From Heterostelium multicystogenum (taxonomy: Eukaryota > Evosea > Eumycetozoa > Acytosteliales > Acytosteliaceae): a DNA stretch of 64,000 nt. The stretch is from the NCBI GenBank assembly GCA_003667245.1, contig RCNN01000026.1, forward strand, positions 154,201-218,200, written 5' to 3'. Position 1 is the first letter of the stretch, and every line of letters starts with the position of its first letter. The notes beneath the pieces are model-generated. The model ran no database searches. It had not been told where the DNA came from and was given only the letters and a program-made list of their open reading frames with translations. The translations under genes were made by a program, and so were the position numbers. Of this stretch, positions 23,339 to 35,806 are shown piece by piece.

Positions 23339-24832
23339 TTAGCATATTTGATGGTTTGTTCTTGTAAATTTAAGTTTCATAGATTTGGCGATGAAATTAG
23401 CAACATCAATGTTTTCAACATTGGCACGAATATGGTCTTCATGTAAATCGTCATCTTCTCCACTGTAGTAGTAGTAGAGGTTAACGTCTACACCAGTATG
23501 TCCACCGGTGGTAAATCCAACATTGGCACGTCTGCTGATGTATTGGCCAAGGAATTGTTCGAAACTCCAAACAGTGCTGTCAGTTCTTGGGGTTGCAAAG
23601 TGCATCAACAATTTCATCTCTTCGGCGGTAAAGTTGACTGTGATACCATTGGCGTGAGCATTTACATAGTCAGTGATAATTGTTTCGTTGATGTCTGGGA
23701 AAAGAGTAGTGTTAAATAAATTGGTGGCCATATAGTGAGCGGAGGCATTGAATTTCAACAAGATCTCTGGGTGCCATTCGTATGATGGGTAGACATTTGG
23801 ATCGGATTGCATTCCAAGTGTAATACCACCGGTTTCATGATCGGCGGTTACAATAACCATGGTGTTTCCATCCTTCTTGGCAAAGTCGATTACGGTCTGG
23901 AAGGCTTGATCGAATTGCATGGTTTCCCAAATTTGACCAACGGCGTCATTTGAGTGAGCAGCAATGTCAATTTGAGATCCTTCGACCATCAATAAAAATC
24001 CATTCTCGTTGTTTTGGTTAATCAATTCTAATGATTTGACTGTCATTTCGTTCAAAGTTGGGACATCGATTTTTTGAGTGATACGATCGATTTCGTATGG
24101 CATATCGTAGTCTACAAAGACACCCAAGATTTTTCCACTGTCAACTTTCAACATATCCTCACGGTTAAATACTACGTTGTAGTTGTTTGTAGTGTTGGCG
24201 GCGCTTTGATAAACACTTTTTTCAAAGTAGAGAGCACCTCCACCCAAGGCAACAGTTAAGTTTTTCTCAAGCAACTGGCTGATGATGAAGTTTTCATATT
24301 TACGACTGGTTGCATGGGAGAAGAAACAAGCTGGAGTAGCATCTGAGATACGAGTGGTAACAGCGACACCAGTTCTGATTCCTTTTGATTGGGCAGCTTC
24401 GAACAGGGTTCCTAATGGTTTCTTACTTACTGGGTCAACACTGATAGCTCCGTTGTATGACTTGTGACCAGTGGCATAGGCTGTGGCTCCTGCAGCAGAG
24501 TCTGTTACCAACGAGTCAGACGAGTAAGTTCGAACGGTTCCAACTAAATACTTGTCCAAATTCAAAGAAGTAGCATTGTTCTTGAGGCGGTTGGCAGCAC
24601 GTGCCATTGTTGCTGCAGCAGGTCCAAATCCATCACCAATCATGAAAATAATATTCAATGGTTTTTTTACGTTATCATGATGTTCGTCCTTGTCTCTGGA
24701 TCTTGGAATGAGGAAAGCCAACAACAAAATTAAGAGTGCCACCAGAAATATACCGATGATGGCAATAATAATTTTTTTTCTCCTTGAAGATCGCTTCTGA
24801 CTGTTAAATTCAACATCAAATTCATTAGTCAT
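23339..24832 (-). CDS. membrane-bound alkaline phosphatase (Pho8-like)
   Basis: An intact 497-residue ORF without introns. A basic N-tail and one membrane helix (about 21-42) make it a type II protein, as in yeast vacuolar Pho8. Catalytic motifs: metal-binding IGDGFGP (Asp67), the nucleophile in TDSAAGATAYATG (Ser112), VEGSQIDIAAHSND, VTADHETGG and FTTGGHTGVDV. It hydrolyses phosphate monoesters, probably in acidic vesicles, the contractile vacuole or the outer membrane face. Usual enzymes have IDWAGH where this one has IDIAAH. It converges with AK6, 114 bases apart. Confidence 0.95.
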   Translation of the reverse strand: MTNEFDVEFNSQKRSSRRKKIIIAIIGIFLVALLILLLAFLIPRSRDKDEHHDNVKKPLNIIFMIGDGFGPAAATMARAANRLKNNATSLNLDKYLVGTVRTYSSDSLVTDSAAGATAYATGHKSYNGAISVDPVSKKPLGTLFEAAQSKGIRTGVAVTTRISDATPACFFSHATSRKYENFIISQLLEKNLTVALGGGALYFEKSVYQSAANTTNNYNVVFNREDMLKVDSGKILGVFVDYDMPYEIDRITQKIDVPTLNEMTVKSLELINQNNENGFLLMVEGSQIDIAAHSNDAVGQIWETMQFDQAFQTVIDFAKKDGNTMVIVTADHETGGITLGMQSDPNVYPSYEWHPEILLKFNASAHYMATNLFNTTLFPDINETIITDYVNAHANGITVNFTAEEMKLLMHFATPRTDSTVWSFEQFLGQYISRRANVGFTTGGHTGVDVNLYYYYSGEDDDLHEDHIRANVENIDVANFIAKSMKLKFTRTNHQIC

Positions 24833-26419
24833 TTTTGTTATTCAGGAATTTAATTAGATTGTTGTTATATAGATATTATATATATTTAATTTGACAACAG
24901 TGTGATTTATATGGAAATAATTATAAATAGAAAGATATATTTAATTTAATTACTATTATTTATAAATTATATTAATTATATTAATTATATAATTGATTAA
25001 TTTATAAAGAGAAATATCAATAAATCAAAAGACTAAAATAAAAAAGGAAATAAGAGGAGGAAGTGGTGGATAAATTGTAATGTTGTGGGTAGTCTGAATA
25101 TATATAAAATAAGTATAGTCGATGTGAGTTACAGTGATGTTAGTAGGGTGGTGGTCGTTTAATGATTTGTGGTAAATTTGGTAAGATATATAATTTTGAT
25201 GTGTAGTGTATTTGTAGTTGTGATTATTATTATAATTATAAGTATACTTATTAATAAACACTGATATTTATAATAAAATTAACAACCTACTGGTACTCTT
25301 CATCATCGATCAAGAAATGAGAGACACCAAGTTCGTCGGCAGAGTCGTCTGCAGTCTCTGGTTTCATCATCATTATTATGTAGCAGCTTTCAAAAAGGTT
25401 TGGAGGCCTATCCCGAAATGGACTTGAAGTTTCGTCTGATTCTATCAAATCACAAAATTACATCAGTATTAATATGAAATCCATTATGGAGTCCCGATAA
25501 TAATAAATATTGATTTAATAATAATGGTTAACATTAATTACATTAATTTGTGTGATAGGTCTGTAGCCAATCAAATGGGACGTGCAAAAATAAAATATGC
25601 AAATATCTAATCTTTGCTTATGCAAATTCTGCAATAACAACATCAACCACAACAACTACGTCGATAGATCAAATGATTGATCAACGACTACATTTTATAA
25701 TGTTTTGGATATTATTTGATGTTTAATAAAATGAACGATAAAAGTGTACTATTTATAATTAAGGGTTTGTGAAGTGACTTTGGAACTGTCAAGGTTGTGT
25801 ACCACCACCTCTTAATGACCAGTAAGGTTGATGTTGATTTTATTAAAATATTAATTATGGGGAATAGCAAGTGAGATTAAGGTAAACAAGCGAATTGACA
25901 TCAACTAGTAGAAAAAGCATCAGCTGATGCTGCTGAACCAATGAATACATTACTTTTGAAATTTCAATTTGATTATCTTCTCCTGTAGGAACGAATCTAT
26001 GGTACCTCTATTTTAAAATACTAATTAATTATTAATAGTACAAAGAACAAACAGCCTTAAGCTAAACAAATTAAATAAACTAAACTAAACAAGCTAGATA
26101 ACTAAACTAAAATTAAAACAAACTTAAATGATCATCAAAATCATATGATGTATGCCATAACAATAATAATATTGTTTGAAGACAAAAAAGAAAATTAAGC
26201 GATTTTAATAAAAAACCCACACTTCTAAAATAAACTGATACATGAACGAAGGGGGGTGAGATATGTAAAACTACTCAAAAAAGATATAAAAAACCAACAA
26301 GTTAGTTTTGAGTTTGATGAAAAATCTGAAACTTGCAGATGACCTGCAAAGATTTGAAAACTCCGAAGTTATCCGACTTTTTCAATAATTTTATTTAAAA
26401 TATTATAAATGATGACTTT
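24833..26419. other. 1.6 kb gene-poor region
   Basis: AT-rich. It contains only the orphan exon at 25287-25441. The rest (25450-26400) has A/T runs and ACTAAACTAAAC repeats (26060-26110) but no gene I can support. Confidence 0.5.
25287..25441 (-). CDS. orphan terminal exon, unknown
   Basis: Reading the minus strand after a TTTGATAG acceptor at 25442 gives 51 open codons (ESDETSSPFRDRPPNLF, then ADDSADELGVSHFLIDDEEY) ending in TAG at 25287. The GC content is far above that of its surroundings and the composition is protein-like. I could not find the upstream exon in 25442-25760. It could also be an independent micro-ORF from the MMK codons near 25370. Function unknown. Confidence 0.35.
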
Positions 26420-28696
26420 TCATATAAAGGAGGGGTCACAGAACCAGCGAGGGCATCCAGATGGGGCTGATGGGACACTGGAGGGACTGTATCCGGTACT
26501 GCATTTTGGAACCGTGTTAGAGCAGAATGTAGTTGGCACACAAGTATTGAAGATATTACATCTATCTCTATTTCTGACATAGGTAGCCACTTGATTGGGA
26601 GGACATATGTCATTGGTGGATTCACAACGATCAGAAACTAAGTCTGGTACACGAATGAATATCTTTTTGACTCTCAAGATATCTTTGTTAGAATCACCAT
26701 AGGCAATGGCGGACTTGGAAAGCAGTCTAGAGAAGAGCCATTGTTTGTCCAAGAGGAAGATATCTCTGGTATAGGTCTCAGAGAATGAATCAAAGAAAAG
26801 GACATTATCTGTATTCACTTCGATGGCACCAAATTTGTTCTTGAGAGCTAATCGATTGGAGGAAGTAGAAACGGTTAAAACCTGGGGCATCAACTTCTTC
26901 GGTAGTAACTGCTTGCTCGATATCTTCAGTATGGTCGGCTTGGGTGTCCAACTTAACTGATTCTTCACCAATAATCGATCCAATAGCATCATTCTCACCA
27001 TCCTTAATAATCGTTACTTTCTTACGAATGATATTACCAGCACCGTTTAGAGAGTTCAAAATGCTTTGGATGTTTGATGGGTCACCATTACCGTTGTAGT
27101 TGAAATTAAAATTACCACCCTTTCCATCACCACCAGAGCGATTAATTTGAATTTGACTGTTGGACTGACTGTTTTGACCACTTGCAAAGTTTATATTTAA
27201 ATTACTATTCTCATTATTATTGCTGTTGCTTTCATAGTTATTGTTATTGTTCTGGTTATTTTGTTGGTATTGGAAATTATTGTTGTGATTATTAATAATT
27301 GACTCCACAATATCATTTGGATCTTTCTATTTGGGTTTGTTGGACCTCTAGTTCTTGATTGAGACTGGGATTGACCATTTTGATCTTGGTTTTGATTTTG
27401 ATTTCCAAATCTGTTGTTTTGAGTTTGGCTTTGTCTTCCATTATCTTGATATTGGCTCTGACTCTGTCCATTTCCAAGACTCTGGAATTGATATTGACCA
27501 TTTTGATCTTGGTTTTTGATTCTGGTTTCCATATCTGTTGCTTTGATTTTGGTTTTGTCTTCCATTACCTTGATTCTGACTTTGAATTTGAATCATCTCC
27601 AATACCCTGGTATTGAGACTGACCATTACTATCCTGATTTTGGTTTTGGTTACCAAATCCATTGTTCTGACTTTGGGATTGTCGTCCATTTCCTTGATTC
27701 TGATTTTGTCTTCCATTACCTAAGCTCTGAGATTGAGATTGGGAATTCCAATCTTGGTTTTGATTCTGGCTGCCAAATCCATTGTTTTGGTTCTGTGATT
27801 GTCTTCCATTTCCTTGGTTTTTGATTTTGAGAGTGGTCACCTTGCTTTTGGTTTTGGGATTGTCCTCTGGCATTTTGGTTCTGGTTTTGTGATCGTCCAG
27901 TATTTGATTGGGTCTGATCTTGACCATCGAAATCTTGGTTTTGGTTCTGAGACTGTCCAGTATTTGATTGGGCTTGGTTTTGTTGTTTTGGATTTTGGTT
28001 TTGGTTTTGGTTCTGGCCATCTCTTATTTTGGCTTTGGAATTGGTTATTATTATTCTGGTTCTGATATTGATTGTTTTCGAAATTATGATTATGGAGTTG
28101 CTCATTTGAGTTTTTATTTCTTGAAATCAATATCTATATCAAAACCATTATCATTTCCACCATTACCAGTGTTTCCATTGCCATTGGAATAATAATGGAA
28201 ATTAATATTTTGTTGGTTTTGTTGGTTGTTATTATTTATATTTGTGTTGGAATTACCACCCCTGTTATCGTTATTATTGTTATTATAGTTATTATTATTT
28301 GGATTGATATTTAATTGTGGAGTTGGCATTAAACGATATAACTCGGTAACAAATAAAACAAGTTTACCATTATATCTTGTTATAAAACCACCAACAATGT
28401 TTATTTGATGTCTATATCACTGAATGAAGATGCTGAAATATGACTTGATCTGTTAAAAACAAATGTCATCTACGATTACACCATCCTCTACACCAAATGA
28501 TAGTTGGGTTCAATGGGCTTAAAACATAGCCGAAACAACCACGTGGAAGATTACATGGTGCATCTGAACTAAGTCTTTGATAATTATAATAATTTATATG
28601 TGGACTTTTATTTTCGGCATTTTCAACATCTCCATTGACCAAAGTCACAACAACACCAACAAATAAAAATAAAAGGAAACAATTTATTTGTTTCAT
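26420..28696 (-). CDS. secreted Asn/Gln-rich protein with Cys-rich C-terminus
   Basis: A signal peptide (MKQINCFLLFLFVGVVVTLVNG) starts a Cys-containing N-domain (CNLPRGCFGYVLSPLNP), then GGFITRYNGKLVLFVTELYRL, poly-Asn, and a long NQNQ-type repeat (see 27310-28080). After a Thr/Glu segment comes a folded end: FFDSFSETYTRDIFLLDKQW, VKKIFIRVPDLV, then a Cys-rich tail (CESTNDICPPNQVATYVRNR, CNIFNTCVPTTFCSNTVPKC, GCPRWFCDP). The design resembles dictyostelid extracellular matrix or spore/stalk coat proteins, but I cannot name it. Several frame slips occur (near 28390, 28100 and 26890, and in the repeat). It could be two genes, with a boundary near 28400. Confidence 0.6.
27310..28080 (-). repeat. 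degenerate N/Q minisatellite inside coding sequence
   Basis: On the minus strand a unit of about 30 residues recurs (NGRQSQNQNNGFGNQNQNQD followed by NGQSQ and LG), with variants carrying DFDGQDQTQSNTG. At DNA level it is a purine-rich CAAAACCAAAATCAAA-like array. Open stretches exist in all three frames, because indels move the frame several times. Confidence 0.8.
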
Positions 28697-29540
28697 AATA
28701 TATATAATGTCTTAAATGTATAACAAAATAGCAATAATAAAAATAATAATTAGATGAATTAGTTTTTGTATTTATAATATCTTTGTATCTATCTTTGACG
28801 TAGTAGTCAAAGGAAGGAAGTTTATATAGATATAATAATGAATAAATTATTATTTGTAGTTATTTGAAATAGAGTATATTGGGAAGGAATTATCCATAAA
28901 TACTAATTAGTTTGGTCCAGAACCAGGTGATCGTATAATTGTGCACATGTATATTTCCAATTACATATTTACAAGTTATAGATATAATCTAAACTTTCCA
29001 CTGCCAATGTGTTAGATTGTGGGTAAATAATGTTTTGAATTTGATCATGATGATCATTGTGAATGTGTGTGTGGTTGGGTGTGAATGATAATGATGACAA
29101 TGATGATGCTCTTTGTGGGAATGAGTTTGTAATAAAATAATTATCGAATTGTCAATATAATGTTGGTATATCATACACATTTAAATCATCTAATAGTTGA
29201 ATGGGTTGATTGCTGGATTTTGATGGTGAGTATTGAGCAAACTGATGCAAGTATATATTGGTCTACTATTCCATTGTAGATTAAATTAGATGAATTCAAA
29301 CGATAGTTGGTAAAGTTTATTGCTAATTAGTACTTATTCTACCGAAACAATAAGAGAATGCAATGTTTTCTTGATTGATATATGTATTTATCAAAGAAGA
29401 AGTTCCTGCTGCGACGATAATCTGTTTGATAAATAATTAATAAAAGATAGTGAATGAATTAAGTAATAATATTAGTGGTCGTATTGAACACATTAATAAT
29501 ATTATTATATGTTATTAAGAGAAAGAGATATTAGTAAATT
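28697..29540. other. AT-rich spacer, nothing supported
   Basis: Upstream of the N/Q-rich gene and downstream of THOC6. A His-rich 63-codon minus-strand ORF at 28989-29180 looks like chance reading of GATGAT repeats. Confidence 0.5.
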
Positions 29541-30971
29541 TTATAACAAACTCTGAAATTTCAGACGAAAAACAGTTAAGACACATTTAATTGTGTGTGA
29601 TGTACATACTTGATTTCTGGGATGTGGGTTACACGAAAGTGTATAGAGTATGTCGGAGGTGGATGGAACTCGCATCAGCAGCTTACCATCCAATGCATAG
29701 TGATTGACCACACCCTCGCTTCCACATGCCATCACTTTATCCTTTTCAAAGACAACCGAGTGGTATGAGGAAAGTGGTTGATTCGATAGTTGTGCTGACA
29801 TTGTATTCAACTTCCCAAGATACCACATGCTGAGTGAACTACCACCGACTACCAACCAATTACCAGTGACATCCAAATCCAATGGACCAGTCCAACTGCT
29901 AGATATAATTTGACCTGCAGTAGTCGTAGTAGCACTACTCTTACCACCTGGCTGCTGCTGAGCAGTAGTCGATGCACTACCACTTGTACTTGTGCTGCTG
30001 CCGCTGCTACTAGTATTGGCGCTACCAAGTGGTTTGACATCAGATTGTTTAATAGGTTTCTTTAATGCAGGTGATAGAATATTTTGACATTGATTGGAAT
30101 TGCAGTCCCAAATCCTTACAGTTGCATCTTCAGATGTAGAAAGCAGAGTATTATAGAAACTATTATATTTTACCTGATGCACATAATCTTTGTGACCTTC
30201 AAAAGTGGATAGTATTGACCTCGAGCAACATCCCAACAATAGACATTAGCATCACCACATCCCATATACAGTCTACCATTCTAAAGGTGAGGATTGTTAA
30301 TAGATCATTCAATTAATCCTACAACATAAATAGATATGCATACTTTGTCAAACATCCAAGCCATTGATTTCACATCTCTCTGACAATGAACCTCTAACAC
30401 CTTCTTTCTGCGGTGATGGTATAATAAACATTGAATTTGTACTTATACAATCGAATGATAGATTACTATCTCCACTATCCAACTGTTCGATATTCAAAGC
30501 TATCGGTGCCAAGTGTTAGATACTGCTACTTTCAACCATAGTTGTGGTTAGACGAGTCATCACTTACCAATTGCATGCTTAATATCATTCCAATTCCATG
30601 ATTTGATTTCAGTGTCATCTGAAGATAACAACTGATTCTCGTTGTAAAACAATAAGCAATTGATTGCTGTATTATGTGCTTTGAAGCCGTAGTGGCATGA
30701 GTTATTACTACAATATATATTTATTTGAGATTGAGGTGTTTGATTATCTATTGACATTGAGTCATCATTGCTATTACTATTTCTATTTCTGCTATTATTA
30801 TGATGATGTAAAGGTTTAGTATTTAGATACCAAACATTGATATAACCAAAACTGTTGGTAGCAATTAGATAGTCTCCACATTTAGAAAAACAGCGTACAA
30901 GTTATTATCATTTCATTTTGTAATACTTCATTTATTTGTTGTTGTTGCTGTTGTTGTTGATATGTAATCAT
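29541..30971 (-). CDS. THOC6: THO complex subunit 6 homolog (WD40)
   Basis: THOC6 belongs to the THO/TREX complex that couples transcription to mRNA export. The ATG at 30971 begins MITYQ and a Gln run; an indel near 30890 is followed by CFSKCGDYLIATNSFGYINVW. Later blades: AHNTAINCLLFYNENQLLSS, FEGHKDYVHQVKYNSFYNT, LLSTSEDATVRIWD, then GNWLVVGGSSLSMWYLGKL, SYHSVVFEKDKVMACGSEG and VVNHYALDGKLLMRVPST. These follow THOC6 order (WLV-GG, L-S-LW, VNH-LDG, VP). The Ser/Thr/Ala insert before the penultimate blades is species-specific. Several introns fall between 30240 and 30600. Confidence 0.8.
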
Positions 30972-31444
30972 AATGACACTATTGTTTATAGAAATTATTT
31001 AAATATTGATCAGCAGATCAAGAGATATGCATAAATTCATTCTCAAATGGTCCTCCCCCAATCAGACCAAATGCAACTTCTTGTTTCCAAAAATGTAAAT
31101 AAATCAAATCAATGCCCCAAAAAGTAATAATGTAAGATGATCATACACCAATATCTAATATTGATACATCATTTTTAACAAAGCTAAGTAGATATCATAA
31201 AGTCGAGTCGACTGCAGTTAATGAACAACAACCTAAACATGCAATTATAAATATACTTTTAAAATTAAATTGAAATTAATATTAAATCTCAATCAATAAA
31301 ATCAAAAAAATTAAAAAAAATACAAAAGAGAAAAACGAACGAAATCAATAAAATAGCTATCTTTACTCTCTTAACCATTAAATTACTACTCTTGCTCCCC
31401 TTATTTATTATTATTATAATTATTATTAGTGGCTACAAATAAGA
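30972..31444. other. divergent promoter region
   Basis: AT-rich region between the THOC6 and SDA1 starts. Long A-rich leader (31290-31360) before SDA1. Nothing else recognised. Confidence 0.5.
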
Positions 31445-33632
31445 ATGAGTGGTAATCACAGAATTGTAGATCTTCTACAATTACAAAACTTGACAAAGCG
31501 TGATCCAGCTGCATACAAAGAGGAGTTCCAACTACAACATCAACATTTCCTTACTCAACTGCAGATCTTCCAATTGAAACCAACAAAGGACTTCAAGCCA
31601 TTTGCTCAATTGGTCAGCTATCTTAGTCATGTAAATATCACTAGATGAAAAGATTATATTTAATTAACAAGTGGAACCAACCATATTAATCATTGATCAT
31701 GGTTTAAATAGGTTTGCTCATTGTATCCAAAGGAAATGGTTGATTTCCCAAAACAAATCGCAGATCTCTTGGAAAATAACTGTAATAATTTGGAACCTGA
31801 TCTTAGACGTATTCTAGCCAAGTCACTCATTCTCATGAGAAATCGTAATATGATGCAACAAATCCATTGTTGACTTTGTTCTTTAAGCTGTTCCGTATCC
31901 ATGACAAACCTCTAAGAAAGCTACTTTACTCTTACATCGTCACCGACATCAAGAACACCAATCTCAAACACAAGAATGTTAAACTCAACAAAAACACTCC
32001 AGAATTTCATGTACACAATGATGAACGACAGCTCTGAAATTGCAACCTTGATGTCTTTGAAAGTTATGGTAGAATTGTTTAGAAAGAAGATATGGTAACT
32101 ATCAAGCCCAAGAACCAGTTTTCTTCATTGTAGTGTCGTCGTCTAACATATTCTTCTATTTTTTAGGCATGATATTAAGACAGTTAATGTAATTTCAAAC
32201 GGTGTTTCTCAAAGAACTCAAAGATTGTAACTACTACCTTGAATTTCTTCTTGCATGTCGATAATCCAGATAAGGAGGATGACAGTGATCGTGAGGATGC
32301 TAAGAGACAAGAGGAGGCAAAGCAGGAGATGAGAAAGGCAAGTCTTGCAAATAGAGTAGCCAAGAAGACCAAAGCTCGTGGAAGACGTTTAGGCAAGGCC
32401 AAAGAAGACTACAAGAAGATAATGGAGGCCAACGAAAAAAAGACAGACCCCAACTTCCCAGCTATCGAATTGATCCACGACCCACAATCATATGCAGAGC
32501 GTATCTACTCTGTACTCCGTAGAAACTACAGAGAAATTCGAAACACGTCTTCTCATGATGAACTTTATCTCTCGTCTCATCCACGTTCACAAGTTGCTTG
32601 TCTACAACTTCTATCCATTCATTCAGAAATATATTCAACCACATCAAAAGAGTAAGACGCATGCCATAGGACTCAGAGAAAGCTATACTAACAGTTAATT
32701 TGTTGTTGTTGTTGTTGATACATATAGATGTTACATATATTTTTAGCCGTTTTAGCACAATCATGTCATGACTTGGTGGACCCGGAAATTATTAAACCAG
32801 TGATCAGAGCTATTGCTACCTATTTTGTAAACGACGGAAGTAATCCAGAAGTTATTGCAATTGGTTTGAATTACTATTAGAAATATCTGTCAGAGATGTC
32901 CACTTGCTATGGACCCAGTATTGCTTCAAGATTTAGTTATGTACAAGGATAAGAAGGAGAAGGGTGTCATGATGGCCGGTAGAAGTTTGCTTCAATTCTT
33001 TAGAGACTACTATCCATCAATGTTGAAGAAGAAAGATCGTGGTAACAGATCTACTGATAAGGCACCATTGTTGTTCGGTCAAACCGTTGTTTCTACTGGT
33101 GTAGAAGGTATCGAATTGCTCTACGATGAAGAGTTGAAGAAAAAATTCGAGGCATACCAAGCTGGTGAATTCGATCTCTCAGACGATGATGAAGATAACA
33201 GTGATGAGTGGGAGGATGTCAGTGGAGAAGAAGATGAAGATGGTGATGAATGGGTTACCGATGATGAAGAAGGTGAAGGTTCAAATGTTGAAGAAGAAGA
33301 AGAAGTAGATGAAGAAGATGAAGATGGTGATGAATGGGTAACCGATGATGAAGAAGAAGAAGATGAAGATGAAGAAGGATGGAATGATGTAGAAGATGAA
33401 GAAGAGATTCCCAACTTTAGTAAAGAACGGTCAAAAGGCAACAGATAAATCCATTCCAAAGAAACCAGAGCCAAAGAAACAAGCTAAAAAACAAGTAGTC
33501 GAAGAGGAAGAGGAAGAAGAGGAAGAAGATGATGACAGTGGTGAATGGATTGATGTAGACGATGAATTAATTGATGAACTTAATAATGGTGAATGGGAAG
33601 AAGCATCAGATGAAGAAGATAGCGAAGAAGAT

Positions 33633-33663
<31 letters not shown>

Positions 33664-34272
33664 CAATTGAAAATGAAAATGAAGCAATTGAAAATGAAGA
33701 AAGAGAGAACGCTAAGGAAAAGAAAGAAAAACCAAAGAAGGAAGAAGACGACTTGGGTATCAAGATCTTGAGTGATGAAGATCTAGCTTTAATTAAACAA
33801 CTTAAACAATTTAAAGAAGCTTTAGAGAATAAGAACAAACGTAAAGAATTGTATGCATCAATGAATTATATACTTTAGTTAAAGAGCTGACTACTGGATA
33901 CTAACCATCTCTTCTATTCTCAATAATAGTGTTAATCAAGAGGAGGAGGATTCCGAAGAAGAAGAGAATGAACTTGGTTATATTGATGCTACCGATTTGG
34001 CAGGAAATCACAAGAGAAAGAGAGCTACCAAGTCTGAGAGACTCAAATCTGTTATGGAGGGTCGTGAAGGTAGAGAAGAATACAAGAGTAAGAAGGCCAG
34101 AAAGGATACCTATGGTAAATCTATTAGAAATGAACTCAAGGCTAAGCTTACCAAGCCGTTCCTTTTGACCAAGCAATCCACCACAGTCAGAGCCAAACAA
34201 TTCATGTCTATGCGTGACAAACAAATGGCCAAGCAAGTTCATGCCGTTGGTCAAAAGAATTATTCAAGATAA
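31445..34272 (+). CDS. SDA1: SDA1 homolog, 60S ribosome biogenesis factor
   Basis: SDA1 is a nucleolar protein needed for maturation and export of the large ribosomal subunit and for G1 progression. The N-terminus ([19 protein letters not shown]) is diagnostic. Next come [67 protein letters not shown], a basic patch [38 protein letters not shown], and an acidic middle (33170-33720). The conserved end is [20 protein letters not shown] and [20 protein letters not shown]. Slips or introns occur near 31640-31710, 31857, 32000, 32100-32166, 32520, 32650-32740, 32875, 33400 and 33880. Confidence 0.93.
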
Positions 34273-34685
34273 AAACAATCATAAATATTCATTCATCCAT
34301 TTTATTTAATTTTATTTAGTCATATCATCCGATAATAAAATTAAACTTTTATTTAAAGTTGTTCACTCTAATTAATTTAAGTTATTGATATTATTAAAAA
34401 TTTTTTAATATACTTTTACAATTTGGAATTAGAATGCATTGCTGGTATTCGATGAAATAGGATCTGCAACAAGATTGAGATTTAATTAAAATAGAAAAAT
34501 GATTTGGAAACGAGTTGTTTTTGTTTTTACAAAAAATTTTCTCAATTATTTTAAATTTAGGGTTGTTGATGAGGATTCTGTAAGATGAGAAATCATTTAA
34601 TGAATATATCATTTTAAAAATAGTTATTTATATATAATATTTGTTTAAGAATAGTCCAGATTGTAAAATTAAAAGTTAAGAAAAA
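34273..34685. other. AT-rich spacer
   Basis: Between SDA1 and the phosphatase gene. A 72-codon minus-strand ORF here has random-looking composition and is not supported. Confidence 0.5.
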
Positions 34686-35523
34686 ATGGAAGGAAATAAA
34701 ATGTTTTTAAGTAATGGTCAGCTCGATATGTATGGTAGAAACAAAGATCACGGCAAAACTCTCAATGAAATATTGGAGGAAGCAGAAATATCCTCTGCTG
34801 AGATGAAGGATCATAGATTTCATGATGCCACTACTATCCTACCATATCTATATTTAGCAGGTGTAGGTGCATGTACTCCTGAAAACCTTCAAAAACTAGG
34901 TGTCACTTTAGTAATTAATGTTGGTATGTAAACATTTTCAATGATTGAGTATTAATTATTTATAAACAAATTTAACATCCACACTACCATCTAAATGGAT
35001 ATTATTATTTCTGTCCACTTCCATAGCTGAAGAATGTAGTATCAAAAAATATGATCCAAAAGATGGAATCACAGAGCTAAAATTAGTTATTCACGATAGA
35101 GTTGAAGATAATCCACAATATCAATCATTCTTTAAATTGTTCCAAGAAATTGGTATGTTTTTTTAAACTAATAATGTCCACTAATTTGAACTTTTAATGT
35201 TTTTCCTTTCCTACCTCTATGTCTATTTAATTATTAATCCATTTTTTAAATGAAATTAAGATCAAGTTGAAAAAAATAATACAAAGTGCCTCGTTCATTG
35301 TATGAGAGGTAGATCTAGAAGTGCAACCGTTGTCATTGCATACATCATGTATAAAATGAATTGGGACTTGAACAATGCATTCAATTATGTAAAGAGCAGA
35401 AGAACTTTCATTGGACCCCATGGAGATCTTAAAAAACAACTGTTACAATTTGAGAGATACTTTCATAAAACTGACTCAAACACACTGTGGCACTATCTTT
35501 TAAATCCATCTTCCAATGTTTGA
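34686..35523 (+). CDS. dual-specificity protein phosphatase
   Basis: Three exons (34686-34923, 35027-35152, 35261-35523) give about 208 residues. The fold starts ILPYLYLAGVGACTPENLQK. The general-acid Asp probably lies in VIHDRVEDNPQ. The active loop is VHCMRGRSRSATVVIAY, with the nucleophilic Cys and the invariant Arg. The end LLQFERYFHK is typical of DSPs. It removes phosphate from Tyr and Ser/Thr of signalling proteins; the substrate is unknown. It is intact, and no extra domain is present. Confidence 0.9.
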
Positions 35524-35806
35524 TTAATTGAAGGAGTTGGTTTTTTGATTTCTATTTAATTATTTTTAATAAAGTTATTTGATGAAGTTTAAATATATAT
35601 AAATGCTCCAAATAAATTATTTGAGAAATGAAACATCATGTAAGTTAAGGCAAACTCTGCTCAATAAACTGATTGATTATTATCTGTCTGTTTATTTTTC
35701 TTTAATAAATCATTATGAAATTAATCACAATAATAAAAATAAATATAAATTTGTTTGAAATATACAAAAGAATGGAATGATAATTCCATATTGAGTGGTT
35801 GGTTGG

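Noticed and set aside
27359..28065. Hydrophobic plus-strand ORFs (Leu/Ile/Phe-Gly) that look like membrane proteins
   Set aside because: They are the antisense of the CAA/AAT-rich N/Q repeat; no start context and no family match.
28989..29180. His-rich 63-codon minus ORF
   Set aside because: Comes from GATGAT/GTGTGT simple repeats in a spacer; no splice or promoter support.
33121..33838. Long Ser-rich ORFs on the minus strand opposite SDA1
   Set aside because: They are the reverse reading of GAA/GAT repeats coding for the acidic SDA1 tract; composition is pure Ser and they carry no other signal.
34394..34612. 72-codon minus ORF after SDA1
   Set aside because: AT-driven composition (Ile, Asn, Lys, Phe, Ser), no homology recognised.
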